From NCBI GenBank assembly GCA_020634315.1, contig JACKBV010000016.1:30122-94121 (forward strand): a stretch of DNA of 64,000 bases, given 5' to 3'. Below, piece after piece: positions 1-10,642 of this stretch. Both the position numbers and the translations under genes were made by a program. This stretch comes from Ardenticatenaceae bacterium (lineage in GTDB: Bacteria > Chloroflexota > Anaerolineae > Promineifilales > Promineifilaceae). The notes under the pieces are model-generated. The model was not told where the DNA came from. It saw nothing but the letters and a program-made list of their open reading frames with translations, and made no database searches. How positions within the stretch are numbered: position 1 is the first letter of the stretch; each line of letters starts with the position of its first letter.

Positions 1-347
1 AAGTCACGCGTACGCGGCAGTGCAACATGAATCAGACGGGCCAAAAAACTCCACATCCGTTCTCCTCGCAGCGTCACTTTAAGTCCAATCGAACGCCCTT
101 CACGTAGCTTAAAACTAGCAATTGACTTCTTTGCCTTTGTGACCACCGGTTTTTGCCCGGTAATAGCCACAATATCATCTGTCGCAAAGTCAACCGCCTT
201 TGCATTATCCAGAGCTTCACCCAGCCCTACGTTTACAACAACTTTTGTAATACGTGGTACCTGCATCACACTTTTGTAGGAAAACTCCTTCATCAATGCA
301 GGCACTATTTCACCTTTATATTGTTCTTGCAGTGGCGTAAATGCCAT
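1..347 (-). CDS. rplE: Ribosomal protein uL5 (partial, C-terminus cut by window edge)
   Basis: Large-subunit protein of the central protuberance that contacts 5S rRNA. The reverse strand opens with [18 protein letters not shown] and continues through the family block [15 protein letters not shown]. About 115 codons are visible of the roughly 180 usual for the family; the rest lies beyond base 1. The start is set by a GGAGG Shine-Dalgarno at 353-357, five bases upstream. It is the last visible gene of the S10/spc cluster, separated from rplX by an unusually long 167-base spacer. Confidence 0.96.
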   Translation of the reverse strand, partial: MAFTPLQEQYKGEIVPALMKEFSYKSVMQVPRITKVVVNVGLGEALDNAKAVDFATDDIVAITGQKPVVTKAKKSIASFKLREGRSIGLKVTLRGERMWSFLARLIHVALPRTRD

Positions 348-404
348 TTTATCCTCCGAGTTGAGTGGCAGATAAACCAACGGCATAGGGCTTTCACCCG
401 TAAT

Positions 405-470
405 CAATAATCGGTAGGTGGCAATCATTCCATCAATTACTGCTTACCGATTACTGATTACTGATTACCG
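405..470 (-). repeat. 7-nt repeat array after the rplX stop codon
   Basis: In the rplX-rplE spacer the minus strand reads a run of heptamers: AACGGTA, ATCAGTA, ATCAGTA, ATCGGTA, AGCAGTA. Each carries GTA-A, so TAA recurs every seven bases and therefore in all three frames. The same family occurs at 3095-3120, 36405-36445 and 45793-45980. No gene is seen in the spacer. Confidence 0.7.
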
Positions 471-514
471 TTTATGGTACCTGGCTCACCTCTGCTACTT
501 ACAAGCCTACTCAC

Positions 515-841
515 TTAGTCGAGATCGGCGCCGCTCTTCTTAGCAAAACGGACACGACGCCCATTCTCGTCGCGGCGAAGCCCCACCCGTGTCGGATCAC
601 CCGATTCCGGATCAACCAACATCACATTCGATGCATCCACAGGCGCTTCAAATTCAATGATACCGCCTTGTGTCTGCCCACCACGCCCACCTGTTGGGCG
701 CGGCTTCTGGTGCTTCTTCACCACATTCACGCCAGAAACGACAACACGGTTCTTTTTCGGGATAACGCGTAATACCTTTCCCTTTACACCTTTGTCGTTG
801 CCGGCAATTACGACAACTTCATCACCTTCTTTAATGCGCAT
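515..841 (-). CDS. rplX: Ribosomal protein uL24
   Basis: Assembly-initiator protein of the large subunit, binding the 5' region of 23S rRNA. The 108-residue product starts [18 protein letters not shown], the KOW motif typical of L24, and has the conserved [15 protein letters not shown] segment. Length is normal. A GAGG ribosome-binding site lies six bases before the ATG. It follows rplN by nine bases, the standard spc order. The stop codon is followed by a heptamer repeat array. Confidence 0.97.
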   Translation of the reverse strand: MRIKEGDEVVVIAGNDKGVKGKVLRVIPKKNRVVVSGVNVVKKHQKPRPTGGRGGQTQGGIIEFEAPVDASNVMLVDPESGDPTRVGLRRDENGRRVRFAKKSGADLD

Positions 842-850
842 GACTAACCT

Positions 851-1222
851 CTACAGTACCTCAGGCGCGAGCGACAAAATACGGCTGAAGCCCTTGTCAC
901 GCAGTTCACGAGCCACTGGCCCAAAGATACGCGTCCCAACAGGGGCTTTTCCATCTGAACCTAAAATAACAGCCGCATTATCATCAAAACGGATATAACT
1001 ACCGTCTTCGCGCTTATACTCTTTCTTTGTACGCACAATAACAGCACGCACAATGGCGCTTTTCTTTACGGTCGAATTAGGCGCAGCCTTCTTCACCGTT
1101 GCTGTCACCACATCGCCAACAGTTCCATACCGACGCTTCGAGCCGCCCATTACCTGAATGACCAGGAGTTCACGCGCTCCCGAATTGTCTGCGACAGTTA
1201 ACCGAGTTTCCCGCTGAATCAT
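851..1222 (-). CDS. rplN: Ribosomal protein uL14
   Basis: Large-subunit protein at the subunit interface. The 123-residue length is the family norm. It begins [19 protein letters not shown] and carries the conserved [19 protein letters not shown] and [13 protein letters not shown] blocks. It is tightly packed between rpsQ and rplX and co-transcribed with them. Confidence 0.98.
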   Translation of the reverse strand: MIQRETRLTVADNSGARELLVIQVMGGSKRRYGTVGDVVTATVKKAAPNSTVKKSAIVRAVIVRTKKEYKREDGSYIRFDDNAAVILGSDGKAPVGTRIFGPVARELRDKGFSRILSLAPEVL

Positions 1223-1238
1223 TGCCTAATCCTCTCTC

Positions 1239-1490
1239 TTATTTAGCATGTTCCAGGATGGAAACGACAGCCCAGCGCTTGTGTCGGCTAACCGGCCGTG
1301 ACTCGATAATCTGAACACGATCACCGAGACGACATTCGTTGCGCTCGTCATGCGCCTTGTATTTCTTCACCAGGCGCAATACTTTACCATATCGTGGATG
1401 ACGCTGGGTCACCGATACAGTAACAACGACTGTTTTATCCATCTTGTCGCTGGTAACGACACCCGTCAGGCGTTTTCTTTGCTCTCTCAT
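1239..1490 (-). CDS. rpsQ: Ribosomal protein uS17
   Basis: Small-subunit primary binding protein for 16S rRNA. It has 83 residues with the OB-fold signature KRLTGVVTSDKMDKTVVV and the ending RLGDRVQIIESRPVSRHKRW, both typical of S17. It lies between rpmC and rplN as in other spc clusters. Confidence 0.98.
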   Translation of the reverse strand: MREQRKRLTGVVTSDKMDKTVVVTVSVTQRHPRYGKVLRLVKKYKAHDERNECRLGDRVQIIESRPVSRHKRWAVVSILEHAK

Positions 1491-1497
1491 CTTTCAC

Positions 1498-1926
1498 CTA
1501 CCTTGCAATCTCATACCGTGTTACCAGGCGAGGTTGCTTTTGTGCCTGCCGGGCACGACGCCCTTGTACACGCTTTTTGTTCAGGTTTACCAGAGCTGTT
1601 GCAATTTCGTTTCCGTCTTTATCGGAAAACTCAACTTGCCAACCACTGTTTTCATAACTGAAACGAGCTGTCGCTGTCCATTCTTTACCAGCCAAGGCAG
1701 CCGCAATTTCTGGTTCTTGTACGGCCGTTTCCTTTGCCAATTTACGCATATGCAACACCGTTTGCAGTTGACCGATTTCACGGCGCACTTGTTGCAAACG
1801 GGCATAATTCTCCAAACGGGCCGACGCCTGCTGAAAACGCAAGTTAAACATTTCCTCATGCGCATTCTCAAGCATCTCTTCCAGCTTAGCACCGCTCATT
1901 TCACGAAGTTCCACAATGTTTAACAT
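1498..1926 (-). CDS. rpmC: Ribosomal protein uL29 with a C-terminal extension
   Basis: The first ~66 residues are a normal L29 ([19 protein letters not shown], then [16 protein letters not shown] and [11 protein letters not shown]). L29 sits near the peptide exit tunnel and helps recruit SRP and trigger factor. Most L29 proteins end there, but this one runs to 142 residues. The extra ~75 residues include a central segment [15 protein letters not shown] and a basic tail. The join (KETAVQ) is encoded by the only ACGGCCGT octamer in the ribosomal region (1721-1728). The ATG shares one base with the rplP stop (TAATG). The core assignment is certain; the tail has no function I recognise. Confidence 0.93.
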   Translation of the reverse strand: MLNIVELREMSGAKLEEMLENAHEEMFNLRFQQASARLENYARLQQVRREIGQLQTVLHMRKLAKETAVQEPEIAAALAGKEWTATARFSYENSGWQVEFSDKDGNEIATALVNLNKKRVQGRRARQAQKQPRLVTRYEIAR

Positions 1927-2342
1927 TACAGAGCCTCCTCTCGTGAGACGATTTGCGTTCTAATCGGCAGCTTATACTTACCCAACAGCAACGCATCTCG
2001 CGCAATATCTTCCGGTACGCCGGAGATCTCAAACATAATACGACCCGGCTTGACTACCGCTACCCAATGATCCACAGAACCCTTGCCCTTACCCATACGG
2101 GTTTCAGCAGGCTTTGCAGTCACCGGCTTATCAGGGAAGATTCGGATCCAATACTTCCCACGGCGACGCATTTTACGAACGATGGCACGACGAACTGACT
2201 CAATCTGTCGGCTAGTAATCCAGCCGGGTTCAAGAGCCTGTAGACCAAACTCACCATGCTGCAGCTCGGTGCCACCTTTCGCCATACCTCTCATGCGACC
2301 ACGGAATTGCTTCCGATATTTCACGCGTTTAGGCATTAACAT
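1926..2342 (-). CDS. rplP: Ribosomal protein uL16
   Basis: Large-subunit protein that organises the A-site region of 23S rRNA. The 138-residue product contains [21 protein letters not shown], in which the RGRMRG loop is diagnostic, followed by [19 protein letters not shown]. Two in-frame ATGs are present. The upstream one at 2342 is favoured by a GGAG motif eight bases away. The stop overlaps the rpmC start. Confidence 0.97.
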   Translation of the reverse strand: MLMPKRVKYRKQFRGRMRGMAKGGTELQHGEFGLQALEPGWITSRQIESVRRAIVRKMRRRGKYWIRIFPDKPVTAKPAETRMGKGKGSVDHWVAVVKPGRIMFEISGVPEDIARDALLLGKYKLPIRTQIVSREEAL

Positions 2343-2359
2343 GGTCTACTCTCCGCTTC

Positions 2360-3031
2360 TTACTCACTAATATAAACGTCAGTTGCCTCGGCCCGCTGCG
2401 GTAAAATTTCCCCGCGATAGACCCAAACCTTGACACCAATCATACCAAACGTGGTCAGCGCATTAGCCGTTCCATACTCCAGATTTGCACGTAACGTATT
2501 CCGCGGCACACGGCCATCAGAAATCTTTTCCTTACGAGCCATTTCCGAACCACCCAAACGGCCACCAACCTCAATACGAACACCCTCAACACCCTGCTGA
2601 CGCATCGCCTGCATAGCAGCACGCTTCATCGCACGACTGTGAGAAATTCGTCGTTCCAACTGACCAGCTATATTCTCAGCAATCAACTGAGCATCCCCTT
2701 CAGGTTGCCCAATCTCTTCCACTTCCAGGCGCACAGCCTTTCCCGTCAAAGAACGCAGCTTAGCACGCAATTCCTTAACAGAAGCACCTTTACGGCCGAT
2801 AACAATCCCAGGGCGTGCTGTGTGAATCACAACCATAACCTGATTCGGTGCCGCACGTTCAATATTCAAATGCGAAACACCCGCCGCCGGCAATTCCTTC
2901 TTGATCAACTTGCGAATAGCAAAATCCTCGCGCAGCAGCTCACGGTATTGCTCGCCCTCGGCAAACCAGCGTGTATTCCAATCACGGAACGCCTTCAAAC
3001 GGAATCCTACTGGATGTACTTTACGTCCCAA
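2360..3031 (-). CDS. rpsC: Ribosomal protein uS3
   Basis: Small-subunit protein at the mRNA entry channel. It has a type II KH domain with the GxxG loop VIGRKGAS, followed by the C-terminal S3 domain (GVKVWVYRGEILP). I place the start at a TTG codon (3029-3031), giving the canonical N-terminus (M)GRKVHPVGFRLKAF. A TCCTCC complement at 3039-3044 gives GGAGGA seven bases upstream. An in-frame ATG at 3085 would add 18 unrelated residues encoded by repeat-like spacer and is rejected. The resulting 223 residues fit the family. Confidence 0.95.
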   Translation of the reverse strand: MGRKVHPVGFRLKAFRDWNTRWFAEGEQYRELLREDFAIRKLIKKELPAAGVSHLNIERAAPNQVMVVIHTARPGIVIGRKGASVKELRAKLRSLTGKAVRLEVEEIGQPEGDAQLIAENIAGQLERRISHSRAMKRAAMQAMRQQGVEGVRIEVGGRLGGSEMARKEKISDGRVPRNTLRANLEYGTANALTTFGMIGVKVWVYRGEILPQRAEATDVYISE

Positions 3032-3094
3032 CTTAGTTTCCTCCGTCTCAGTAATCAGTTCTTCGTACTCAGCAACCAATCTCACTTAGATGCC

Positions 3095-3120
3095 ACTTAC
3101 TGATTACCGATCACTGATCC
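3095..3120 (-). repeat. 7-nt repeat array after the rplV stop codon
   Basis: Directly after the rplV stop the minus strand reads GG then ATCAGTG, ATCGGTA, ATCAGTA, AG. It is a short member of the heptamer family also seen at 405-470, 36405-36445 and 45793-45980. Confidence 0.65.
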
Positions 3121-3489
3121 TCAGTCCTCAATCTCCCGCTCAGCCAGTACAACCGTAATGTGCGATGAGCGGCGCATAATCGGCCGAAAACGACCACGGC
3201 CAGCAAAACGACCACCATACGGAGCCTTGCGATGGCGCGGCCCTTCATCCGCATGAATACGATGGACAACCAGCTCATCAATCTCTAGGCCAAAGTTTTC
3301 CTCTGCATTTGCCACGGCCGATTGAATTAACTTAAAAATCGGTTCCGCAGCACGTTGAGGCATAAAGCGCAGCGTGTCAAGCGCCTCTTCAGCACTCTTA
3401 CCACGCACCGCATTCACCACCAGGCGAACCTTCTGCGTAGAAATCGGGATATGCTTTGCCACAGCTCTAACTTCAAATACCTCAGCCAT
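3121..3489 (-). CDS. rplV: Ribosomal protein uL22
   Basis: Large-subunit protein whose beta-hairpin lines the exit tunnel. The product has 122 residues, with AKHIPISTQKVRLVVNAVRG near the start and the hairpin region HRKAPYGGRFAGRGRFRPI before the conserved SSHITVVLAER end. It begins two bases after rpsS ends. A heptamer array separates its stop from rpsC. Confidence 0.97.
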   Translation of the reverse strand: MAEVFEVRAVAKHIPISTQKVRLVVNAVRGKSAEEALDTLRFMPQRAAEPIFKLIQSAVANAEENFGLEIDELVVHRIHADEGPRHRKAPYGGRFAGRGRFRPIMRRSSHITVVLAEREIED

Positions 3490-3491
3490 AA

Positions 3492-3770
3492 TTACCGACG
3501 CCCCTTCTTCTCGGCTCTGACATGCCCACGAAAAGTGCGCGTCGGAGCAAACTCGCCTAGCTTATGGCCTACCATATTCTCCGTAATATAAATCGGAATA
3601 TGGCGGCGTCCATCATACACAGCAATCGTATGTCCGACCATTTGCGGGAAGATTGTACTCGTCCGGGACCACGTTCTGATTACCTGACGGCCCTTCGTGT
3701 CATTCAACTTCTCTACTTTCCGCAACAACTTCGGACTTACATATGGTCCTTTCTTTAATGAACGTGACAT
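3492..3770 (-). CDS. rpsS: Ribosomal protein uS19
   Basis: Small-subunit head protein that forms inter-subunit bridges. The 92 residues contain [38 protein letters not shown] and [16 protein letters not shown], all diagnostic of S19. It stands in the canonical position between rplB and rplV. Confidence 0.98.
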   Translation of the reverse strand: MSRSLKKGPYVSPKLLRKVEKLNDTKGRQVIRTWSRTSTIFPQMVGHTIAVYDGRRHIPIYITENMVGHKLGEFAPTRTFRGHVRAEKKGRR

Positions 3771-3785
3771 GTTCTTCTTCTCTCC

Positions 3786-4625
3786 TTACCGACGCTTCTT
3801 GCTACGACGACGGAAAATATACTTATCCGTACGCTTATTACGGCGTGTCCGCCGACCCTGCGCCGGTTGTCCCCACGGCGTCTTGGGACCAGCCATACCA
3901 ATTGGCGAACGGCCCTCACCACCACCATGTGGATGGTCATTCGGGTTCATTGCCGACCCACGAACCGTTGGCCGAATACCCAAATAACGCTTCCGACCCG
4001 CTTTACCCAACTTAATATTGCCGTGTTCCACATTCCCAACCTGGCCAATTGTCGCCATACAGTTCTTGGGAATATAGCGCTCTTCACCAGAAGGCAGACG
4101 CAAGGTCACATACAACGGATGATCCTTCGCCAATAATTGCGCCGAAGTACCAGCCGAACGCACTAACTGACCACCGCGTCCTTCCTGCAACTCAACATTG
4201 TGAATCTGCGTTCCTAACGGAATATTATTTAATGGCAATGCATTTCCAGGACGGATTTCTGCATTGGGTCCATTCATTACCGTATCGCCAACTCGCAAAC
4301 CGAGCGGAGCAATAATGTAACGTTTTTCACCATCGGCATAAACAAGCAATGCAATACGCGCCGAACGATTCGGATCATACTCAATTGTTGCTACCCGTGC
4401 GGGGATACCAAACTTATTACGCTTGAAATCAATGTCACGATACCGACGCTTATGGCCTCCACCACGGTGGCGGATTGTGATCTTGCCGCGAAAGTTACGG
4501 CCGCCTCGTTTCCGCAAACCATGAGTCAGGCCACGTTCAGGATATGAACGTGTAACTTCTTCAAATGTCTGCCCGCTCATATCGCGGCGACCTGGAGAAG
4601 TTGGCTTAAAGACTTTAATTGGCAT
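3786..4625 (-). CDS. rplB: Ribosomal protein uL2
   Basis: Large-subunit protein near the peptidyl-transferase centre, needed for subunit joining. The 279-residue length is normal. The conserved [20 protein letters not shown] loop, carrying the key histidine, is present, and the basic C-terminus ends RRRSKKRR. A 97-base spacer with no evident signal separates it from rplW. Confidence 0.98.
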   Translation of the reverse strand: MPIKVFKPTSPGRRDMSGQTFEEVTRSYPERGLTHGLRKRGGRNFRGKITIRHRGGGHKRRYRDIDFKRNKFGIPARVATIEYDPNRSARIALLVYADGEKRYIIAPLGLRVGDTVMNGPNAEIRPGNALPLNNIPLGTQIHNVELQEGRGGQLVRSAGTSAQLLAKDHPLYVTLRLPSGEERYIPKNCMATIGQVGNVEHGNIKLGKAGRKRYLGIRPTVRGSAMNPNDHPHGGGEGRSPIGMAGPKTPWGQPAQGRRTRRNKRTDKYIFRRRSKKRR

Positions 4626-4722
4626 AATTCCTCCAGAGACGGAACCTAGACTTCACAACAAACAGGAACATCACCCTATTTATTGCAGAATCCTCATCCC
4701 TGCTCAGATTTTTATCCTCTAA

Positions 4723-5016
4723 CTAAACACCTTCAAACAAATCAATGCTGTCGCCCAAAGCCAGGGTCACAATCGCTTTCTTCCAGCCTGACTTGCGTAC
4801 AGTCACACGACGCCAGCGGCGGGAGCGTTTTGCGGGCATATTGGCAACACGCACCTTATCTACAGTAACATCAGGCCAAGCCAATTCAATAGCCTGCTTG
4901 ATTTGGAGCTTATTGGCCCGTGAATCAACCACAAATGTGTACTGATTCAATTCATCGGCCGCAAAGTTGCTTTTTTCAGTCACTACTGGACGTCTAATAA
5001 TTTCACGCCAATGCAT
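4723..5016 (-). CDS. rplW: Ribosomal protein uL23
   Basis: Exit-tunnel protein and docking site for SRP and trigger factor. The product (97 residues from the ATG) has RRPVVTEKSNFAADELNQYTF and the typical KLQIKQAIE and VRVANMPAK segments. A GTG (5019) lies one codon before the ATG at 5016. The AGGAGG at 5025-5030 sits eight bases from the ATG and only five from the GTG, so the ATG is preferred. Confidence 0.96.
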   Translation of the reverse strand: MHWREIIRRPVVTEKSNFAADELNQYTFVVDSRANKLQIKQAIELAWPDVTVDKVRVANMPAKRSRRWRRVTVRKSGWKKAIVTLALGDSIDLFEGV

Positions 5017-5019
5017 CAC

Positions 5020-5670
5020 TTATTCCTCCTCTTCCATTAAATCTTCACCGGCATTGAGGAATCCATCAATCACTTCCAATGCTGAAAGAGGCATCACGAT
5101 CTTCCCATATCCCAGCAAGTCGCGAATGTTTAAATACCCTGCACGCAATGTTTTTACATCGGTTAAGTTGCGCGCCGACTTCTCAACATTTTCGTTTCGT
5201 TCAGCCAAGAGCAGCAAAGCACTTGTGCCACCAGTCAGACGGCCCATAATCGACGCCATCTCTTTGCTCTTTGGAACTTCCATGTTGATTTCATCAAGCA
5301 CAACAATATCACCATTGCTGGCTTTTACAGTCAGTGCTGAACGCAGGGCTGCACGGCGCATTTTGCGCGGCATACTCTTGGTATATTTACGAGGTTGTGG
5401 CCCATGAACAACACCACCACCCACAAAAATTGGCGCCCGACGGCTGCCATGGCGAGCACGACCGGTGCCTTTCTGACGATATACCTTTGCCGTGGTGCGA
5501 TTTACTTCAGAACGCCCCTTCACCTTGTGCGTGCCTAAACGGGCATTTGCTAACTGCCGCACAAGAGCCTGGTGCATCAAACCACGATTTACGTCTGCTT
5601 CAAAAATGCCAGCAGGAAGGTCGACGTTTCCTACTTCCTCACCGGCCACGTTGTATACTGGAATCTTCAT
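5020..5670 (-). CDS. rplD: Ribosomal protein uL4
   Basis: Large-subunit protein whose long loop reaches the exit tunnel. In some bacteria it also regulates the S10 operon. The chosen start MKIPVYNVAGEEVGNVDLP follows GGAGG by seven bases; an in-frame start ten codons upstream lacks such a site. Conserved blocks are RQKGTGRARHGSRRAPIFVGG and PRKMRRAALRSAL. It has 216 residues and ends next to rplW. Confidence 0.96.
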   Translation of the reverse strand: MKIPVYNVAGEEVGNVDLPAGIFEADVNRGLMHQALVRQLANARLGTHKVKGRSEVNRTTAKVYRQKGTGRARHGSRRAPIFVGGGVVHGPQPRKYTKSMPRKMRRAALRSALTVKASNGDIVVLDEINMEVPKSKEMASIMGRLTGGTSALLLLAERNENVEKSARNLTDVKTLRAGYLNIRDLLGYGKIVMPLSALEVIDGFLNAGEDLMEEEE

Positions 5671-5683
5671 CACATCGCCTCCG

Positions 5684-6355
5684 CTAGCTCTTTGCTGCAT
5701 CCCGAATCACAACAAACCCGCCTTTCGCCCCGGGAATCGAACCTTTCACAGCAATCAAATTCTTTTCTGTGTCGATGCGAATAACTTCGAGGTTTTGGGC
5801 CGTGAAGCGGACATTGCCATAACGACCTGCCATACGCTTCCCCTTAAATACATGTGCGGTACCGGAAGCGGCTCCAATTGAACCGGGGGCACGATGACGA
5901 TCCGACTGACCATGCGTGCGCACGCCACCACGAAAACCATAGCGTTTCACGGTACCGGCGAAGCCACGCCCCTTGGTCTTACCCGTAACGTCTATGCGGT
6001 CGCCGGGTGCAAATTGCTCAACTGTCAATTGCTGCCCAACTTTATAATCAGCGGTATCCTTAGCACGAAACTCACGGAGATATCGTACCGCAGGAACTCC
6101 TGCATTGCGCTTACGTTTAGGATGTTTCTTGTCACTCTTCAAAAGGCCCAGATGACCCTTCTCGCCTTTTGTCAGGCGTGCTTCTTTGATTTCGCGGAAA
6201 CCAACTTGAATCGCCTCGTAACCATCTGTGTCATTTGTTTTGACTTGTGTCACATAGCATGGACCGGCTTGAATAATTGTCACAGGTGTAACAACACCTG
6301 CTTCATCCATCACCTGAGTCATACCAATTTTTATGCCTAGTAAACCTTTCAACAT
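5684..6355 (-). CDS. rplC: Ribosomal protein uL3
   Basis: Large-subunit assembly protein close to the peptidyl-transferase centre. The 223-residue product begins [20 protein letters not shown] and has the diagnostic [17 protein letters not shown] and [15 protein letters not shown] segments; the latter holds the conserved glutamine modified in some bacteria. It is followed at once by rplD. Confidence 0.98.
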   Translation of the reverse strand: MLKGLLGIKIGMTQVMDEAGVVTPVTIIQAGPCYVTQVKTNDTDGYEAIQVGFREIKEARLTKGEKGHLGLLKSDKKHPKRKRNAGVPAVRYLREFRAKDTADYKVGQQLTVEQFAPGDRIDVTGKTKGRGFAGTVKRYGFRGGVRTHGQSDRHRAPGSIGAASGTAHVFKGKRMAGRYGNVRFTAQNLEVIRIDTEKNLIAVKGSIPGAKGGFVVIRDAAKS

Positions 6356-6427
6356 AAACCTCCCAGGACTGTCAGCTACCAGGCGAAAGCTGCATCATCC
6401 TTAAAGAAATTAATTAGGCCAAATGCC

Positions 6428-6736
6428 TTAAATAGAAATCTCAATATCAACACCAGCGGGTAAATTTAACCGCATTAATGTGTCGATTGTTTTGGAATCA
6501 GGATTAATAACGTCGATGAGCCGCTTGTGTGTGCGAATCTCAAAGTGTTCATGAGAATCTTTATCAATAAATGTACTGCGCCGCACAGTGAAACGCTCAA
6601 TACGCGTGGGTAACGGTACAGGACCGACAACACGAGCACCAGTGCGTTCGGCCGTTCCCACGATACGCTTTGCGGATTGGTCTAGAACACGGTGGTCGTA
6701 AGCCTTCAAACGGATACGAATTTTTTGTTTAGCCAT
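6428..6736 (-). CDS. rpsJ: Ribosomal protein uS10 (NusE)
   Basis: Small-subunit protein that also serves as the NusE transcription antitermination factor. It reads [20 protein letters not shown] and [20 protein letters not shown], the standard S10 sequence, in 102 residues. An upstream in-frame start would add four residues; the ATG at 6736 is preferred for its match to the family and its GAGG site. It links the str cluster (tuf) to the S10 cluster. Confidence 0.97.
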   Translation of the reverse strand: MAKQKIRIRLKAYDHRVLDQSAKRIVGTAERTGARVVGPVPLPTRIERFTVRRSTFIDKDSHEHFEIRTHKRLIDVINPDSKTIDTLMRLNLPAGVDIEISI

Positions 6737-6801
6737 GTTTTGCCTCAAAGATTGGGGCGCCGTCTACTAAGTAACCAACGCCCCATCAATTCAATCAAGC
6801 T

Positions 6802-8004
6802 TTATTTCAAGATTTTGGTGATAACACCAGCACCAACAGTCAAACCACCTTCACGAATCGCGAAGCGCTGCCCTTCTTCCAATGCCACTGGCGTGATCAG
6901 TTTCACAACCAGGTTCACATTGTCACCAGGCATGACCATCTCCACACCCTCTGGCAAGGTAATCTCGCCGGTCACATCCATCGTCCGGATGTAGAACTGC
7001 GGCCGATACCCTGGGAAGAATGCCTTGTGCCGCCCGCCTTCGTCCTTGCGCAGTACGTATACTTCGCCTTCGAAATCGGTGTGTGGCGTGATGCTCTTCG
7101 GCTTCGCCAAGACCTGCCCGCGCTCTATCTCGTCGCGAGCCACACCGCGCAGCAACAAACCAGCGTTGTCCCCGGCTTCTACCTTGTCCAAGGTCTTGCG
7201 GAACATTTCCATTGAGGTCACGACGACTTTGCGGATCTCTTCTTTCAACCCGACAATCTCAACTTCGCTCATCGGGGTCAAGACGCCACGATCCACACGA
7301 CCGGTCACCACGGTTCCACGTCCCTTGATGCTGAAGACGTCTTCAATGGACATCAGGAAGGGCTTGTCGATGTCGCGTACGGGTTGTGGAATGTACTCAT
7401 CCACCACGCGCATCAGCTCCCAAATCGGCGCATACTCTGGCGCGTCTGGGTCTTTGTTCTCGCTTTCCAATGCCTGCAAGGCACTTCCACGCACGATGGG
7501 GGTCTCGTCCCCAGGAAATTCGTAGCTGTCCAACAGCTCACGCAGTTCAAGCTCTACCAGCTCTAGCAGCTCTTCATCATCCATCATGTCGCATTTGTTC
7601 AGGAAGATGACCATTGCCGGTACTTCTACCTGACGCGCCAACAGAACGTGTTCCCGTGTCTGTGGCATCGGCCCATCTGGAGCCGCTACGACCAGAATGG
7701 CACCGTCCATCTGCGCCGCGCCGGTGATCATGTTCTTGATGTAGTCCCGGTGTCCGGGGCAATCCACGTGGGCGTAGTGCCGACTCTCTGTCTGGTACTC
7801 CACGTGTGAGATGGCGATGGTGATACCGCGTTCTTTCTCTTCCGGTGCATTGTCGATCTGATCGAAGGCGGAAAAGTTCGCCAATCCTTTCAGGGACAAT
7901 GTCTTGGTGATTGCTGCGGTTAATGTTGTCTTCCCATGGTCGATGTGACCGATGGTCCCTATGTTCACATGTGGCTTCTCGCGTACAAATGCTTGTTTGG
8001 CCAT
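6802..8004 (-). CDS. tuf: Elongation factor Tu
   Basis: GTPase that delivers aminoacyl-tRNA to the ribosome. The 400-residue protein has the P-loop GHIDHGKT (residues 19-26, with isoleucine where valine is usual), the DCPGH switch II motif and the NKCD guanine-specificity motif, then domains 2 and 3 ending [15 protein letters not shown]. Only one tuf gene is present in the window. It lies 57 bases after fusA. Confidence 0.98.
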   Translation of the reverse strand: MAKQAFVREKPHVNIGTIGHIDHGKTTLTAAITKTLSLKGLANFSAFDQIDNAPEEKERGITIAISHVEYQTESRHYAHVDCPGHRDYIKNMITGAAQMDGAILVVAAPDGPMPQTREHVLLARQVEVPAMVIFLNKCDMMDDEELLELVELELRELLDSYEFPGDETPIVRGSALQALESENKDPDAPEYAPIWELMRVVDEYIPQPVRDIDKPFLMSIEDVFSIKGRGTVVTGRVDRGVLTPMSEVEIVGLKEEIRKVVVTSMEMFRKTLDKVEAGDNAGLLLRGVARDEIERGQVLAKPKSITPHTDFEGEVYVLRKDEGGRHKAFFPGYRPQFYIRTMDVTGEITLPEGVEMVMPGDNVNLVVKLITPVALEEGQRFAIREGGLTVGAGVITKILK

Positions 8005-8061
8005 AATTACTTCCCTCTCTGCTAATTAGGTTTCCAATCCCTCTTAAACACACCCTTCGCT

Positions 8062-10137
8062 TTAAGCACCGCGCAAGATAACTCTGGCGATATCCTCACT
8101 AACAGGTGCATAATGATCAAATTCCATCGTGAATGTGCCACGTCCTTGCGTCATAGAACGCAACCGCGTTGCATATCCAAACATTTCGGCTAACGGCACT
8201 CTGGCTCTAATAGATTGAACACCATCCGTGCGCATTTCCATTCCTTCTATCATGCCGCGACGCGATGACAAGTTACCGATGACATCACCGGTATAATCTT
8301 CTGGCGTCACAATTTCTATAGACATGATAGGTTCAAGCAAAACAGGATTCCCTTTCTGAGCGCCCTCTTTAAGAGCCATGGAACCTGCTATTTTGAAAGC
8401 CATTTCTGAGGAGTCTACTTCGTGGAAAGAACCATCATAAACAGTTGCTTTCAAATCTACCAACGGATAACCGGCTAGAACACCACTATCCATGGCTTCA
8501 CGAACACCTGACTCAATTGGCTTAACGTACTCTTTGGGGATAACACCACCGACAATACCATTTTCAAAGACAAAACCCGAACCTGGCGGCAATGGTTCTA
8601 AACGAAGGATAACATGCCCGTACTGACCACGCCCACCACTTTGACGCACGAAGCGAGCTTCTGCTTTTTCAATAGTTCTGGTGATCGTTTCACGATAGGC
8701 AACTCGTGGTGCTCCGACATTTGCGCTTACTTTAAACTCGCGCAACATTCTGTCAATCAACACGTCCAGATGAAGTTCACCCATACCAGACAGAATTGTC
8801 TGACCTGTTTGTTCATCGGTCTTAACCTTGAATGTGGGATCTTCTTCTGACAGTGCTTTTAGAGCAATTCCTAGCTTATCTTGGTCGGCATTACTCTTTG
8901 GCTCAATCGCCATGTTGATCACAGGCTCAGGGAAAGCAATAGATTCCAGTAAAATCGGAGCCTTGGGATCACAAAGGGTCTCGCCGGTAAACGTAAGCTT
9001 TAAACCCAGTGTTGCCGCAATATCGCCGGCACGAACTTCTGTCAAATCTTCGCGGTGATCGGCATGCATGCGCAAGATACGGCCGATTCGCTCTTTCTTG
9101 TCTTTGGTTGAATTCAACACAGATGAACCGCTGGTCAAAACCCCGGAATAAACACGGAAATAGGCCAGACGGCCAACATAGGGATCTGTCACGATCTTGA
9201 AAACAAGTGCAGACAATGGCTCATCATCTGATGCCACACGCGCTTCTGTTCCATCTGTATTCGGATTAAACCCTTCTATCGGAGGCACATCCAAAGGTGA
9301 AGGCAGATAATAAACAATCGCATCCAAAACGCGCTGCACACCTTTGTTACGCAAAGCTGTACCGCAAAGAACGGGATTCACATCGCCACGAATGGTTGCA
9401 GCGCGTAAAGCCTGGCGCAGCTCATCAGGGGCAATGTCATCTTCCTCTAAATAGCGCATCATCAATTCATCATCTGTTTCGACAATATATTCTATGATGT
9501 TGCGCCGCGCCTTTTGCACATCTTCTGCCACTTCTGCCGGGATGTCAATCGGCTTTGGTTCAGCACCCAAATCACCCTCTTCCCAGGCAAATGCTTCCAT
9601 GGTCAGAAGATCAACGATCCCACGAAAATCAGATTCAGCGCCGATGGGCCACTGCACCGGAATCGGCCGTGCCTTAAGCCGATCACGAATCATATTGACT
9701 GTACGCACAAAGTCAGCGCCAGTCCGATCCATCTTATTAACAAAGCAAATGCGTGGCACATTGTACTCATTAGCCTGACGCCACACCGTTTCTGACTGCG
9801 GTTCTACCCCAGCTACAGCATCAAAAACGACAACACCACCATCCAACACACGCAAACTGCGCTGGACTTCTGCGGTGAAATCAATATGCCCTGGAGTATC
9901 GATGATATTGATCTGATGATCCAGCCAGAAAGTAGTTGTCGCCGCAGATGTAATGGTAATACCACGCTCCTGCTCTTGCACCATATGGTCCATGGTAGCG
10001 GTACCATCATGCACTTCCCCCATACGGTGGATACGGCCGGTGTAATACAGGATACGTTCTGTGGTTGTTGTCTTACCGGCATCAATATGGGCAATAATAC
10101 CTATATTCCGGACTCGATCTAATGACAGACGACTCAT
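8062..10137 (-). CDS. fusA: Elongation factor G
   Basis: GTPase that drives translocation. The 691-residue product contains the P-loop [12 protein letters not shown] (residues 16-27), DTPGHIDF and [10 protein letters not shown], followed by domains II to V (for example [16 protein letters not shown] and [20 protein letters not shown] C-terminal sequence). It sits between rpsG and tuf in normal str order. Length and motifs indicate a functional translocase. Confidence 0.98.
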   Translation of the reverse strand: MSRLSLDRVRNIGIIAHIDAGKTTTTERILYYTGRIHRMGEVHDGTATMDHMVQEQERGITITSAATTTFWLDHQINIIDTPGHIDFTAEVQRSLRVLDGGVVVFDAVAGVEPQSETVWRQANEYNVPRICFVNKMDRTGADFVRTVNMIRDRLKARPIPVQWPIGAESDFRGIVDLLTMEAFAWEEGDLGAEPKPIDIPAEVAEDVQKARRNIIEYIVETDDELMMRYLEEDDIAPDELRQALRAATIRGDVNPVLCGTALRNKGVQRVLDAIVYYLPSPLDVPPIEGFNPNTDGTEARVASDDEPLSALVFKIVTDPYVGRLAYFRVYSGVLTSGSSVLNSTKDKKERIGRILRMHADHREDLTEVRAGDIAATLGLKLTFTGETLCDPKAPILLESIAFPEPVINMAIEPKSNADQDKLGIALKALSEEDPTFKVKTDEQTGQTILSGMGELHLDVLIDRMLREFKVSANVGAPRVAYRETITRTIEKAEARFVRQSGGRGQYGHVILRLEPLPPGSGFVFENGIVGGVIPKEYVKPIESGVREAMDSGVLAGYPLVDLKATVYDGSFHEVDSSEMAFKIAGSMALKEGAQKGNPVLLEPIMSIEIVTPEDYTGDVIGNLSSRRGMIEGMEMRTDGVQSIRARVPLAEMFGYATRLRSMTQGRGTFTMEFDHYAPVSEDIARVILRGA

Positions 10138-10149
10138 CTATTACCTCAA

Positions 10150-10620
10150 TTAAAAACGGAAATGCGAGAAAGCACGGTTCGCTTCAGCCATACGATGCGT
10201 ATCGTCGCGCTTCTTCACAGCGGCACCTTGATTGCTTGCCGCATCCATAAATTCATTTGCTAATTTTTCTGCCATAGATTTGCCATTTCGGCTGCGTGCA
10301 GCAGCAAGCAACCACCGCATGGACAGAGAAACTTGACGGACAGGCTCAACAGGAATAGGAACCTGATAAGTTGCACCACCAACCCGACGCGGTTTTACTT
10401 CAATCTGTGGCATCACGTTTTTCAAAGCTTCTTCAAAAACTTCAACAGGGCTGCGCTTAGCACGCGTCTCAACAATATCGAAGCTGTCATACAACACGCG
10501 ATATGCCGTGCTTTTCTTTCCATCTCTCATCAAGCGATTGACAAACATCGCTATATGCAAATTTCCATATTTGAGATCTGGTTCAACTACACTTTTTTCA
10601 GGACGGTAACGTCTTGGCAT
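10150..10620 (-). CDS. rpsG: Ribosomal protein uS7
   Basis: Small-subunit head protein that binds the 3' domain of 16S rRNA. The 156-residue protein begins MPRRYRPEKSVVEPDLKYG and contains MPQIEVKPRRVGGATYQVP and KKRDDTHRMAEANRAFSHF. It lies between rpsL and fusA, 12 bases from the latter. Confidence 0.98.
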   Translation of the reverse strand: MPRRYRPEKSVVEPDLKYGNLHIAMFVNRLMRDGKKSTAYRVLYDSFDIVETRAKRSPVEVFEEALKNVMPQIEVKPRRVGGATYQVPIPVEPVRQVSLSMRWLLAAARSRNGKSMAEKLANEFMDAASNQGAAVKKRDDTHRMAEANRAFSHFRF

Positions 10621-10642
10621 TTCTCAATTCCCCATGCACTAA

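Noticed and set aside
2360..3085. rpsC starting at the ATG at 3085
   Set aside because: It adds 18 residues absent from S3 and lacks a ribosome-binding site. The TTG at 3029-3031 with GGAGGA restores the canonical N-terminus.
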